This document shows positions 16,705-24,682 of a stretch of 64,000 nt of DNA, piece after piece. Where the stretch lies: the NCBI RefSeq assembly GCF_937425535.1, contig NZ_OW485601.1, positions 5,811,501-5,875,500 of the forward strand, written 5' to 3'. The translations under genes and the position numbers were made by a program. How positions within the stretch are numbered: position 1 is the stretch's first letter; the number at the start of each line of letters is the position of its first letter. The notes under the pieces were generated by a model. The model did not search any database. It had not been told where the DNA came from and worked only from the letters and a program-made list of their open reading frames with translations. Source of the DNA: Rhodovastum atsumiense. Its GTDB lineage: Bacteria > Pseudomonadota > Alphaproteobacteria > Acetobacterales > Acetobacteraceae.

Positions 16705-18779
16705 CAGCCTTCTCCCCGCACCAGTTCGATATAGCCGAGACCGTTCACCCGTGCCGACCAGCCCGGCCCGACCAGCGTCGAGGTCTCGTCCTCCGCGATG
16801 ATCGCCGGCCCTTGCAGCGTGGCGCCGGGCGCGAGCCGGGCCCGGTCGTGCACCGCCCATTGGCTGACCTCGCCGCTCGCGGTGTCGCGCACTGCCTGCC
16901 AGCCAACCGACGCCGCCGGGGCGGCTTCTTCCGGCGCGACGGGCGCGGCCGCCGGCGCGGGAATGGTCGCGACCAGCACGGCATAGCTCATGATCTCGAC
17001 ATCGGATCCGGGCACCGGCCGGTCGTAGAAGCGGGCATATTCGGCGTCGTAGGCGGCACGGATCGCCGGCACGTCCCCGGCCGTCAGGCTGCGCGCGGGC
17101 AAGGGCACCGGGATTTCGTGGCCCTGGCCGACATAGCGCATATAGGCCAGCCGGTGCTGGCGCGTCGGCGCGCCGAAGCTGCCCTCGGCCACCACCGCCT
17201 CGGCCTCGGCCGCTATGTCGTCGAACAGGGCGTTGACCGCGACGATGTCGAAGCTGGCCAGACGCTGGTACAGGCTGCGCACCACCTCGTAGCCGACCGG
17301 CGCCACCAGGAAGCCGATGGCGCTGCCCACGCCCGCGCCGGTGGGCACCAGCACGCGGTCGATGCCGACCCGCTCGGCCACGCGATAGCCATGCACCGGC
17401 CCGCCGCCGCCGAAGGCGATCAGCGTGCGCCCGTCATAGGTCTTGCCGGATTCGATCGCGTGGACCCGCGCGGCGTTGGCCATGTTCTCGTCGACCATCT
17501 CGATCACACCGAGCGCCGCCAGCGCCGGCGGCAAGCCGAGCTTTTCGCCGACCTCGGCGGTCAGGGCCGCTTCCGCCGCCGCCACATCCAGCGGCAGCCG
17601 CCCGCCGGCGAAGCGCGCCGGATCGTAGCGGCCGAGCACCAGGTTGGCATCGGTCACCGCCGGCCTGCTGCCGCCGCGCCCGTAGCTGGCCGGTCCCGGA
17701 TCGGCGCCCGCGCTCTCCGGCCCGACCGCGATGCGGCCCATCGCGTCGACATGCGCCAGCGAACCGCCGCCCGCGCCGATCTCCACCATCTCGATCACCG
17801 GGATGCGCAGAGGCAGGCCGGAACCCCGCCGGAAACGTCCGACGCGCGCCACCTCGAAGGTCCGCGCCGTCTGCGGCTGGCCGTCATCGATCAGGCAGAC
17901 CTTCGCCGTGGTGCCGCCCATGTCGAAGGACAGGACGTTATCCAGCCCGCATTGCCGCGCGACATGGGCAGCGAACAGCGCGCCGCCGGCCGGACCGCTC
18001 TCGACCAGCCGGATCGGGAAGCGGCAGGCGGTGGCGATGGTGGTCAGCCCGCCGCCCGAGAGCATCAGGAAGATCGGCGCCACCAGCCCCATCCCGCGCA
18101 GTTCCTGCTCCAGCCGGGTCAGGTAGCTGGCCATCAGCGGTTGCACATAGGCATTGGCGGCGGTGGTGGAGAAACGCTCCCATTCGCGCATCTCCGGGCT
18201 GACCTCGCAGGACAGCGAGACCGGCACGTCCGGCATCGCGTCCGCCAGGATCTCGCGCACGCGGCGCTCATGCGCAGGATTGACGAAGGCATGCAGGAAA
18301 CCGACCGCGATGCTTTCCACGCCTTCCCGGCGCAGGACCGGCACCAGCGCGCGCACCGCGTCCTCGTCGAGCGGCAGCAGCACGTTGCCTTCGTTGTCCA
18401 GCCGCTCCGGCACCGGCAGGCGCAGGTGCCGCGGCACCAGCGGCTGCGGCAGCACGATGTTGAGGTCGTACTGGTCGTAACGACTCTCGTTGCCGAGCGC
18501 GAGCACGTCACGGAAGCCTTCGGTGGTCAGCAGCGCGGTGCGGGCGCCCTTGCGTTCGATGATGGCGTTGGTGGCCAGCGTGGTGCCGTGGACCAGCAGG
18601 GCGATGTCGGCGGCGGTGAGTCCGGCGGTCGCCAGCACCTGCCGCACCCCCGCCAGCACGCCCTGTTCAGGCGCAGCAGGGGTGGTCAGGACCTTTGCGG
18701 TGGTGCGGCGCCCGTCATGGTCCAGGGCGAGATCAGTGAAGGTGCCGCCGATATCGACGGCAAGCCGGGCTGAGGGCAT
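16704..18779 (-). CDS. hyuA: Hydantoinase/oxoprolinase subunit A (ATP-dependent)
   Basis: 691 aa. N-terminal ASKHA phosphate-binding loop RLAVDIGGTFTDLAL (residues 5-19), then LLVHGTTLATNAIIERKGARTALLTTEGFRD, YVQPLMASYL, SFDMGGTTAKVCLIDDG and ALIAFGGGGPVHGYRVAERVGIDRVLVP, in family order. It binds ATP and forms the ring-opening amidohydrolase with HyuB. The gene follows oxyR on the same strand after a 70-bp gap containing a hairpin, so it probably has its own promoter. Confidence 0.92.
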   Translation of the reverse strand: MPSARLAVDIGGTFTDLALDHDGRRTTAKVLTTPAAPEQGVLAGVRQVLATAGLTAADIALLVHGTTLATNAIIERKGARTALLTTEGFRDVLALGNESRYDQYDLNIVLPQPLVPRHLRLPVPERLDNEGNVLLPLDEDAVRALVPVLRREGVESIAVGFLHAFVNPAHERRVREILADAMPDVPVSLSCEVSPEMREWERFSTTAANAYVQPLMASYLTRLEQELRGMGLVAPIFLMLSGGGLTTIATACRFPIRLVESGPAGGALFAAHVARQCGLDNVLSFDMGGTTAKVCLIDDGQPQTARTFEVARVGRFRRGSGLPLRIPVIEMVEIGAGGGSLAHVDAMGRIAVGPESAGADPGPASYGRGGSRPAVTDANLVLGRYDPARFAGGRLPLDVAAAEAALTAEVGEKLGLPPALAALGVIEMVDENMANAARVHAIESGKTYDGRTLIAFGGGGPVHGYRVAERVGIDRVLVPTGAGVGSAIGFLVAPVGYEVVRSLYQRLASFDIVAVNALFDDIAAEAEAVVAEGSFGAPTRQHRLAYMRYVGQGHEIPVPLPARSLTAGDVPAIRAAYDAEYARFYDRPVPGSDVEIMSYAVLVATIPAPAAAPVAPEEAAPAASVGWQAVRDTASGEVSQWAVHDRARLAPGATLQGPAIIAEDETSTLVGPGWSARVNGLGYIELVRGEG

Positions 18780-18801
18780 GCGGGGCGGAATCCGTGACGG
18801 T

Positions 18802-18823
18802 GGGCGGTCAAAGTGAACCGCCC
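18802..18823 (-). terminator. Hairpin after oxyR
   Basis: GGGCGGT (18802-18808) pairs with ACCGCCC (18817-18823) around an 8-nt loop, in the 70-bp gap between the oxyR stop and the hyuA start. Likely the oxyR terminator; no T-run follows. Confidence 0.4.
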
Positions 18824-18849
18824 GCGCGCCGCCCTGGCAAGGCCCGTGT

Positions 18850-19791
18850 TCACCCGGCCGTGACTGCCGCTTCCACCACCTGGCTGATCATCGGCGCCAG
18901 GCCACGGTATTCCCCGGCCCGTGCCGCATGTGGCCGCCAGGCCAGGCCAAGCGTCCGCCAGCCGCCGGACCCCGCCAACGGCCGCAGTTCCACCGCGGTC
19001 CCGGTCGTCACCCCCGCCTCCACCGCGATGCGCGGCAGCAGCGTCACCCCGAGTCCCCCGGCCACCATCTGCACCAGCGTGTGCAGGCTGGTCGCCACGA
19101 AGCCGTCGGGATCGGTCGGGTCGCGCGCGGGGCCTTCGCCACGGGCATAGCCGCAGACCTGCAGCGCGTGCTCGCGCATGCAATGGCCATCTTCCAGCAG
19201 CAACAGGCGCTCGTTGTGCAGCGTCGCCACCGGCACGGTGTCGCGCGCGGCCAGCGGATGGCCCGGCGGCAGCGCCGCGAGGAACTCGTCGCGCACCACC
19301 GGCAGGGTCTCGCCCCCGTCCACCGCCACCGGCAGCGCCAGCAGCAGCAGGTCGAGCCGGCCGTCGCCCAGGCGGGCCACCAGCCGATCGGTAATGTCCT
19401 CGCGCAGGAACAGTTTCAGCCGCGGATAGGCGCTGCGCAGGGCCGGCATCAGCCGCGGCAGCAGGAACGGCCCGATGGTCGGGATCACGCCGAGCCGCAG
19501 CGTGCCGCTCATCGGCGCCTGCGCCGCCGCCGCCGCTTCCACCACCGCTTCCAGCGAGGTCAGCGCCACCCGGGCGCGGGCGGTGATCTCGCGCCCGAGC
19601 GTGGTGAACACCACCCGCTTGCCGCCGTCGCGGTCGAGCAGGCGCGCATCAAGCTGGCGTTCCAGGGCCAGGATGCCGGCCGAGAGGGTGGATTGCGTCA
19701 CCGCGCAGGCTTCGGCGGCCCGGCCGAAATGCTGGTGTTCGGCAAGCGCCAGAAGGTAGCGGAGTTGCTGTGGGCTGGGCAGGGGCGTCAT
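18850..19791 (-). CDS. oxyR: LysR-type peroxide sensor OxyR
   Basis: 313 aa. N-terminal winged helix-turn-helix (residues about 5-65, LRYLLALAEHQHFGRAAEACAVTQSTLS) and a LysR effector domain. The redox pair is kept: Cys204 and Cys213 in LLEDGHCMREHALQVC, nine residues apart as in E. coli OxyR (Cys199/Cys208). Hydrogen peroxide would form the disulfide and activate transcription. It faces ahpC-ahpD across a 124-bp intergenic region, the expected target. ATG 19791 gives the normal N-terminus for the DNA-binding domain. Confidence 0.93.
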   Translation of the reverse strand: MTPLPSPQQLRYLLALAEHQHFGRAAEACAVTQSTLSAGILALERQLDARLLDRDGGKRVVFTTLGREITARARVALTSLEAVVEAAAAAQAPMSGTLRLGVIPTIGPFLLPRLMPALRSAYPRLKLFLREDITDRLVARLGDGRLDLLLLALPVAVDGGETLPVVRDEFLAALPPGHPLAARDTVPVATLHNERLLLLEDGHCMREHALQVCGYARGEGPARDPTDPDGFVATSLHTLVQMVAGGLGVTLLPRIAVEAGVTTGTAVELRPLAGSGGWRTLGLAWRPHAARAGEYRGLAPMISQVVEAAVTAG

Positions 19792-19915
19792 CGATACAGT
19801 CGATAGAAACAACAAGAATTATTCATTAGCACGTAGAATGCCGCTTTGCGATATCCCCGGCTGGCCGGGGGGACGCCCCACCCCGCCGGCCCATGCAACA
19901 GACAAGGATGGCAGG
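19792..19915. promoter_or_regulatory. Divergent oxyR/ahpC control region
   Basis: The 124 bp between the two starts are AT-rich near oxyR. ATCGATACAGTCGATAG (about 19789-19805) and AGAATTATTCATTAG (about 19814-19828) contain ATAG/ATTC-type half-sites spaced about one to two helical turns apart, as expected for OxyR tetramer binding, but they do not give a clean match to the E. coli ATAG-N7-CTAT pattern. I assign the region, not exact sites. Confidence 0.45.
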
Positions 19916-20491
19916 ATGCTCACGGTCGGCGACAAGTTCCCCTCCTTCACCCTCACCGCCGTCAAGGGCGGCCCGGATGGGTTGGGCGGGCCCGGCAAGT
20001 CCTTCACCGAGATTTCCGATCAATCCGATGTCGGCAAGTGGAAGATCGTCTTCTTCTGGCCCAAGGATTTCACCTTCGTCTGCCCGACCGAAATCGCCGC
20101 CTTCGGCAAGCTGGCGGGCGAGTTCGCGGACCGCGACGCGGTGGTCTGGGGTGTTTCCACCGACAGTGAATTCGTGCACCTGAACTGGCGCGTGCACAAC
20201 GACGACATCCGTGACCTGCCGATCCCGATGCTCGCCGATATCAAGCGCGAGCTCGCGGAAGCGCTTGGCATCCTCGACAAGACCGCCGGGGTGGCGCTGC
20301 GGGCCACCTTCATCGTCGATCCCGAGGGCACCATCCAGTGGGTGGCGGTGAACGGCCTGAATGTCGGCCGCAACCCGCAGGAAGTGCTGCGTGTGCTGGA
20401 CGCGTTGCAGACCGACGAGCTGTGCCCCTGCAACTGGGAGAAAGGCAAGGAGACGCTGCAGCCGCAGAAGCTGTTCGAGAAGGTGGCCTGA
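19916..20491 (+). CDS. ahpC: Alkyl hydroperoxide reductase AhpC (peroxiredoxin)
   Basis: 191 aa. Peroxidatic Cys56 lies in FTFVCPTEI; the C-terminal resolving region DELCPCNW has Cys170 and Cys172, the three-cysteine arrangement known from mycobacterial AhpC, which is reduced by AhpD rather than AhpF. ATG 19916 follows GGCAGG and fits the family N-terminus [11 protein letters not shown]. It detoxifies peroxides and peroxynitrite in the cytoplasm. It is divergent from oxyR and followed by ahpD, so the locus is self-contained. Confidence 0.96.
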   Translation: MLTVGDKFPSFTLTAVKGGPDGLGGPGKSFTEISDQSDVGKWKIVFFWPKDFTFVCPTEIAAFGKLAGEFADRDAVVWGVSTDSEFVHLNWRVHNDDIRDLPIPMLADIKRELAEALGILDKTAGVALRATFIVDPEGTIQWVAVNGLNVGRNPQEVLRVLDALQTDELCPCNWEKGKETLQPQKLFEKVA

Positions 20492-20544
20492 GCCACGGCT
20501 TCGCGATCCGTCAGGAGCGTCCCTTCCGTCACCGGGAGGGTCCT

Positions 20545-20569
20545 GGGGAGGGGGCATGTCCCCCTCCCC
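20545..20569 (+). terminator. Ten-bp perfect hairpin between ahpC and ahpD
   Basis: GGGGAGGGGG (20545-20554) pairs with CCCCCTCCCC (20560-20569) around CATGT, followed by GTCTTTCC. It could be a partial terminator or an mRNA-stabilising structure that sets the ahpC:ahpD ratio, since ahpD lies only 41 bp further on. Confidence 0.6.
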
Positions 20570-20610
20570 GTCTTTCCATGCCCCCATCTTTTCATGCAAG
20601 GACGACCAGG

Positions 20611-21141
20611 ATGTCTCTCGAAGCCCTGCGCAACCAGCTTCCCGAGTATGCGAAGGACCTGAAGCTCAATCTCGGGTCGCTCGCCACCGAGCCCGTCCTT
20701 TCGGCGCAGCAGCGGGCCGGCACCTTCATCGCCAGTGCCCTGGCCTCCCGCAACGCCGAGGTCACACGCGCGTTGGTGGCGGAATTCGGCCCGCAGATCA
20801 GCCCCGAGGCGTTGACCGCTGCCAAGGCGGCCGCTGCCATCATGGGCATGAACAACGTCTATTACCGGTTCACCCATCTGGTCGGCGGCGAGTATTCGCG
20901 GCTGCCGGCCCGGCTGCGCATGAACGTCATGGCCAAGCCGGGAGTGGAAAAGGCCGATTTCGAGCTGTGGTCGCTCGCGGTGTCGGCGATCAATGGCTGC
21001 GGCATGTGCATGGAGGCGCATGAGCGCGTGGTGATAGAGGCCGGGCTCAGCCGCGAGCAAGTACAGGCGGCCGTGCGCATCGCGGCAGTGGTGCATGCGG
21101 TGGCGGCCACGCTGGACGGCGAAGCGGCCCTGAGCACCTGA
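20611..21141 (+). CDS. ahpD: Alkylhydroperoxidase AhpD
   Basis: 176 aa, the full length of AhpD. The catalytic residues of the M. tuberculosis enzyme are at the same numbers: Glu118, Cys130 and Cys133 (NGCGMC) and His137; His132 of that enzyme is Met here. AhpD uses the Cys pair, with lipoamide-linked electrons, to reduce AhpC. ATG 20611 follows CAAGGACGACCAGG. It is the second gene of the ahpCD unit next to oxyR. Confidence 0.95.
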   Translation: MSLEALRNQLPEYAKDLKLNLGSLATEPVLSAQQRAGTFIASALASRNAEVTRALVAEFGPQISPEALTAAKAAAAIMGMNNVYYRFTHLVGGEYSRLPARLRMNVMAKPGVEKADFELWSLAVSAINGCGMCMEAHERVVIEAGLSREQVQAAVRIAAVVHAVAATLDGEAALST

Positions 21142-21143
21142 AA

Positions 21144-21180
21144 CCGGGATCCAAGGGCCTTTGGCCCTTGGTGGAGGTCC
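21144..21180. repeat. Composite hairpin repeat, copy B, first part
   Basis: Contains GGGATCC, arms CCAAGGGCC/GGCCCTTGG and GGTGGAGGTCC, the reverse complement of the right part of the copy at 34280-34357. It stops exactly at 21180, where a transposase remnant begins, and the rest (GGGGTCCGGGG...) resumes at about 21416. The repeat has therefore been split by an insertion. Confidence 0.75.
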
Positions 21181-21414
21181 CTACGGGAGTCGCGCAATTC
21201 CGGAACGATTTGCCAGTTTTCAACCGAGCAGGATCTGGTCGAGGCGGATGAGACCATGATGCATGGTCCTGGGTCCTGGGGGTTTGTATCCGCGGGAGGT
21301 GTATCCGGACCAGCCACCGAGGCGGGCGACGATCCAGGCGAACCAGGCGAGTTGGGTTCGTCGTATGGATTGCGCAGCTTGTCTGTGCGTCCTTGCAGGA
21401 TGGCGGCGATCAAC
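21181..21414 (-). pseudogene. Decayed C-terminal tail of an IS4-family transposase
   Basis: On the minus strand the DNA reads ALIAAILQGRTDKLRNPYD, then in another frame LAWFAWIVARLGGWSGYTS, GYKPPGPRTMHHGLIRLDQ, then ILLG, a TGA where Trp is expected, and KLANRSGIARLP before a TAG at 21181-21183. This is the typical C-terminal end of IS4-family transposases, broken by one frameshift and one nonsense codon; the N-terminal three quarters are absent. It lies inside a composite hairpin repeat and next to a younger IS of a different group. Confidence 0.72.
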
Positions 21415-21435
21415 GCGGGGTCCGGGGCAACGCCC

Positions 21436-22797
21436 CATAGGCGTTAGGATAGCGCCTGTGGGGCATAATTGACCTGCCTTTGTCGGCGTCGTGGGGGATC
21501 GGCGAGTTTGCGATGGACGCTGGCGGCGTTGGCGAGGAGCTTGAGCAGCCCGATGGCACCGAGCACGGCCTGGAGCAACGTGCGCAGGACCATTTTGGAG
21601 CTGCGCCACAAGGATGGGGCGGCGTTGGCTTCACTGAGGTCCTGAGGGGAAAAAGGCCAGGAAATCCCGGTTCACCGTGTCGCAGAGCAGCGCCAGGATG
21701 AGATGGGCATGGAGCCAAACCTGTCCGCCGGTCTGGGTGTGGGTTGGAAGGCGGTCGATGTGCAGCAGCGATTTGAGCCGCTTGAAGGCGAGTTCGATTT
21801 GCCAGCGCAGCGGGTAGGTGGTTAGCACTTCCGTGGCCGGGATCTCGCTGGGGAGGGTGGTGCCCAGGATGAGGAACTCCGCTGCGATGAGACTGCGGGG
21901 GTCGGGCGTGGTCTGCTGGCGGCTGGCTTTCTGTAACAAGCGCTTGCGATTGGCCGCGGCCTTTTCTGCGGGCAGGCGCAGCGCCACCACCCGCAACGGC
22001 AGCAGGGGGCGATCGCGGCCCGTCACAGCGTTGACGAGAACGCTGCCTACCTCGCCCGGCTGGGAAATCTGCTGCAGCAAGCGGATCAGGTCGAAGGGAT
22101 CCCCTGTGTCATCGCGCAGGGGCAAGGTGTTCCAGCGCATGCGGACGATGAAATCGGCGCCCCCCTCGCCAGCCTGCTGCAGGTAGCGCGCCAGTTCGGG
22201 ACCATTGCAGAAGCCACGATCGCCCAGACGGAGTTCACCCGGCACCGGAGCGCCTCGGCTGAACCGTTCGCCTTCCTTGGCATCGGTCAGTTCCAGATGC
22301 GTAAACCCGCCCGCGGCAAGGTCGTAGACCGCGTGCACCCGCCAATCGGTCCCCTTGCTGCCAGGTTGGCTGAGGCTGGTGCTGTCGACAATGCGCAGGT
22401 GTCGCCCGGCCCACAGCGGTGAGTGCGCCGACCGGCCGTGTTCCAGCTGAGACCTCACGATCGCCCGCAGAAAATCGACGGACTGATGCAACCGATCGTG
22501 CAGCGATGGGCCGCTCAGCTGGGCCACCCCCACCAACTCAGCCCAGGCCGCCGTCTCCTGGATCGACAGCCCCCCCGGACCGCGCGCCAGCGCCAACCGC
22601 AGCAAGCTCTCCGCATCCCGCACACCGCGCAGCCGGAGAAGCGCCTTCGTCTCACGCGCCAATCGCGACAGATCCAGATCGCGCGGCAACCGCGACCGAA
22701 CCAAGGCCCAGTCATCCGCATGGGGAGATGCAAATGTCTGCATCTCCCTCATAAAATAAGCCAAACCCCTCAGCGCAAGAATATCCTAACGCCTATG
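21436..22797 (-). mobile_element. IS4-type insertion sequence, 1362 bp, with target duplication
   Basis: The ends are perfect 16-bp inverted repeats, CATAGGCGTTAGGATA at 21436-21451 and its complement at 22782-22797. Both are flanked by the same 11-bp sequence GGGCAACGCCC (21425-21435 and 22798-22808), a target duplication of the size usual for IS4 elements. The target was the palindrome of a composite hairpin repeat. The element carries one transposase on the minus strand with an apparent frame change near its 3' end. Perfect ends and duplication indicate a recent insertion. Confidence 0.9.
21631..22752 (-). CDS. IS4-family DDE transposase (frame break near C-terminus)
   Basis: 373 aa from ATG 22752 (TTG 22764 also possible). 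DDE residues are visible: VDSTSL (first Asp), LGDRGF (second Asp) and LRWQIELAFKRLKSLL (Glu of the YREK-like motif). The frame stops at 21631 shortly after DFLAFFPSGPQ. Reading on in the +1 frame from the TTTTTCCCC run (about 21647-21655) is open for 67 codons (QDLSEANAAPSLWRSSKMVL... to NYAPQALS) and ends in a TAA inside the inverted repeat. Either a one-base mutation or a +1 programmed shift at CCC-T joins the two parts. Confidence 0.85.
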   Translation of the reverse strand: MREMQTFASPHADDWALVRSRLPRDLDLSRLARETKALLRLRGVRDAESLLRLALARGPGGLSIQETAAWAELVGVAQLSGPSLHDRLHQSVDFLRAIVRSQLEHGRSAHSPLWAGRHLRIVDSTSLSQPGSKGTDWRVHAVYDLAAGGFTHLELTDAKEGERFSRGAPVPGELRLGDRGFCNGPELARYLQQAGEGGADFIVRMRWNTLPLRDDTGDPFDLIRLLQQISQPGEVGSVLVNAVTGRDRPLLPLRVVALRLPAEKAAANRKRLLQKASRQQTTPDPRSLIAAEFLILGTTLPSEIPATEVLTTYPLRWQIELAFKRLKSLLHIDRLPTHTQTGGQVWLHAHLILALLCDTVNRDFLAFFPSGPQ

Positions 22798-22866
22798 GGG
22801 CAACGCCCCGGCGGGCCGGGTGTCGTGAATGGAACCCGTCTGGCAACGGCGCGTCTGCATACGTTG

Positions 22867-23718
22867 ATGCGCATCCATCATCTGAATTGCGGTTCGATGT
22901 GTCCCTATGGCGGGTGGCTGTTCGACGGCACTACCCCCGGGCTCGGACCGGCGCGGTTATGCTGTCATTGCCTGCTGATCGAGGCGCCCGGTGGTCTGGT
23001 GCTGGTCGACACCGGCTTCGGCACTGCGGATGTGACCCGTCCGGTGCCCCGGCTGAGCCGTTTTTTCCTGGCGCTCGACCGGATCACGCTGGACCGGCGC
23101 GACACCGCGCTGGAGCAGGTGGCCGAACTGGGATTCCATCCTGGCGACGTGCGGCACATCGTGCTGACGCACCTGGATTTCGATCATGCCGGCGGCATCG
23201 CCGATTTCCCGCACGCGACGGTTCACGTCATGGCGGAGGAAGCCGCGGCGGCGCGGTCCCGGCGGGGCCTGCTGCGGCGGCGGCGCTACCGTCCGGCGCA
23301 GTTCCGTGCGGCCCGGTCCTGGCGCGAATATGCCATGCCGGCGGGGGAAAGCTGGTTCGGCTTTGCCTCGGTGCGGGCGCTCACCGGGTTGCCGCCCGAG
23401 ATCCTGATGGTGCCGCTGCCCGGCCACTCGCCCGGGCATGCGGGGGTGGCGGTGCGCACGCAGGGGCGCTGGCTGTTGCATGCCGGCGATGCCGTGTTCC
23501 ACCAGGGGGAACTGGCCGACGGCCCGTCCCCGGCACCGCTGGCGCTGGCCTATCAGTGGCTGATGCGGACCGACCGCAGGGCGTGGCGGCAGAACCGGGA
23601 GCGGCTGCGGACGCTGGTCCATGCCCAGGGCGACGCGGTGTCGGTGGTGTGCAGCCATGATTTCCATGACCTGCTGCAACGCCAGCGCGAAGCGGAAACC
23701 CTGAAGGCGGGGGCCTGA
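22867..23718 (+). CDS. Metallo-beta-lactamase-fold hydrolase
   Basis: 283 aa. The metal motif is THLDFDHAGG (His102, Asp104, Asp106, His107), with Asp in place of the second His of HxHxDH; further ligands are the His in LPGHSPGH, the Asp in HAGDAV and His in VVCSHDFHD. The layout resembles quorum-lactonase and related cytoplasmic hydrolases, but the substrate cannot be named. The start at MRIHHLNCG lies only 58 bp from the IS duplication, so the native promoter has probably been displaced or replaced. Confidence 0.83.
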   Translation: MRIHHLNCGSMCPYGGWLFDGTTPGLGPARLCCHCLLIEAPGGLVLVDTGFGTADVTRPVPRLSRFFLALDRITLDRRDTALEQVAELGFHPGDVRHIVLTHLDFDHAGGIADFPHATVHVMAEEAAAARSRRGLLRRRRYRPAQFRAARSWREYAMPAGESWFGFASVRALTGLPPEILMVPLPGHSPGHAGVAVRTQGRWLLHAGDAVFHQGELADGPSPAPLALAYQWLMRTDRRAWRQNRERLRTLVHAQGDAVSVVCSHDFHDLLQRQREAETLKAGA

Positions 23719-23724
23719 GCCGCG

Positions 23725-24204
23725 TCAGCGTTCCTTGCGTCCCCTCTCGGGCCAATCCCCCGAGACCGGCATGAAATCACGCTGTCGTTCGAGGTCAGCC
23801 AGTTCCACCTCCGCGGCCTGCTGCTGGCGGAGCAACGCGGCGAGTTCCTGCTCCGCCTGGCTGACCTGATCACGCAGGGCGGCGAGAGTGACATTTGCCA
23901 CTTCCACCTGGACGCGCAGATCCCCCGCCTGGTCTTCCAGCCGGGTTGCCATGGAGACGCCAGCCGGTGCGACAGGCGCGGAGGCATGAGGCACCGATGC
24001 CGCTTGGGACACTGGTGCGGACCGGTCACCGGCGATGATGAGCACGCCGAGAAATGCCGTGAAGGTGCAGCCGAGGAAGGCGGCACCATAGGTCGCGGCG
24101 CGCAGCAGCAGGCGCCGTCGATGCGCGGCGATGCGGGGGAATGGGGCTCGTCGGCTTGGCGCGCCCGAAAGGCTTGATTCACGCGCAATCAACATTCTGT
24201 CCAT
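23725..24204 (-). CDS. Membrane-anchored coiled-coil protein, unknown
   Basis: 159 aa. A basic N-terminus (RRAPFPRIAAHRRRLLLR) precedes one membrane helix (about residues 37-58, TYGAAFLGCTFTAFLGVLIIAG), a short Ala/Pro/Val linker, and a C-terminal coiled coil (about residues 85-145) rich in Gln, Glu and Leu (LRDQVSQAEQELAALLRQQQ). No enzyme motif. No clear ribosome site precedes ATG 24204; ATG at 24195 is an alternative. It is convergent with the metallo-hydrolase gene, 6 bp apart. No family recognised. Confidence 0.55.
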   Translation of the reverse strand: MDRMLIARESSLSGAPSRRAPFPRIAAHRRRLLLRAATYGAAFLGCTFTAFLGVLIIAGDRSAPVSQAASVPHASAPVAPAGVSMATRLEDQAGDLRVQVEVANVTLAALRDQVSQAEQELAALLRQQQAAEVELADLERQRDFMPVSGDWPERGRKER

Positions 24205-24352
24205 GCATGGTGATGCCGGATGGCATCAGGCGAAATCCATGCACGACAAATATCGCAATCGCAAAATAAGATCAAAACTGAAATTAAATCGAATAGATTG
24301 AAAATTAATCCAAATTGTTCACCTTATGCGTTTTGTACGGCAGCCAACAGGG

Positions 24353-24682
24353 TCAGTTCTGCCCGGATTTTGTCCTGAAGACCCCGAAAGGCGGAATGTT
24401 GGGTTGGGAAGTTCCCCCGGACTCATTGGTTCCACCCGGGGCGGCCACGCCGGCAGGTGGCTGTGGCGTCGACACCGGCACGCCGATTTCCGAAGCGAAC
24501 GAATAGGGCGCAGCCCTGTCCAGGCCGCCCCGCGGGTCCATCGCGGGGCGATGCGCGGAAGAGATGCCAGAAGATGTATTGGTGCCGACACCGCCAAAAA
24601 CCATGTCGACTTGCTCTTCATTCAATTTGAGAAGGTTGTTGATGAGAGATAGTTGAGCAAAGTTCAAGGTAGAATTCTTCAT
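24353..24682 (-). CDS. Small secreted-peptide precursor with double-glycine leader
   Basis: 109 aa. The start at 24682 is set by GGAGG six bases upstream (ACGGAGGAATCAC). Residues 1-30 (MKNSTLNFAQLSLINNLLKL then NEEQVDMVFGG) fit the leader of peptides cut by C39 peptidase-type ABC exporters: Leu at -12, hydrophobic residues at -7 and -4, Gly-Gly at -2/-1. The core after GG is Gly/Pro/Ser/Thr-rich (VGTNTSSGISSAHRPAMDPRGG...) and ends with PNIPPFGVFRTKSGQN. No transporter or modifying enzyme is next to it. It could be a bacteriocin-like or signalling peptide; the leader is the evidence. Confidence 0.55.
   Translation of the reverse strand: MKNSTLNFAQLSLINNLLKLNEEQVDMVFGGVGTNTSSGISSAHRPAMDPRGGLDRAAPYSFASEIGVPVSTPQPPAGVAAPGGTNESGGTSQPNIPPFGVFRTKSGQN

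Noticed and set aside
19838-19915. An extended N-terminus for AhpC from an ATG at 19838
   Set aside because: The extra 26 residues lie in the oxyR/ahpC control region and do not resemble AhpC; ATG 19916 gives the standard N-terminus with a ribosome site.
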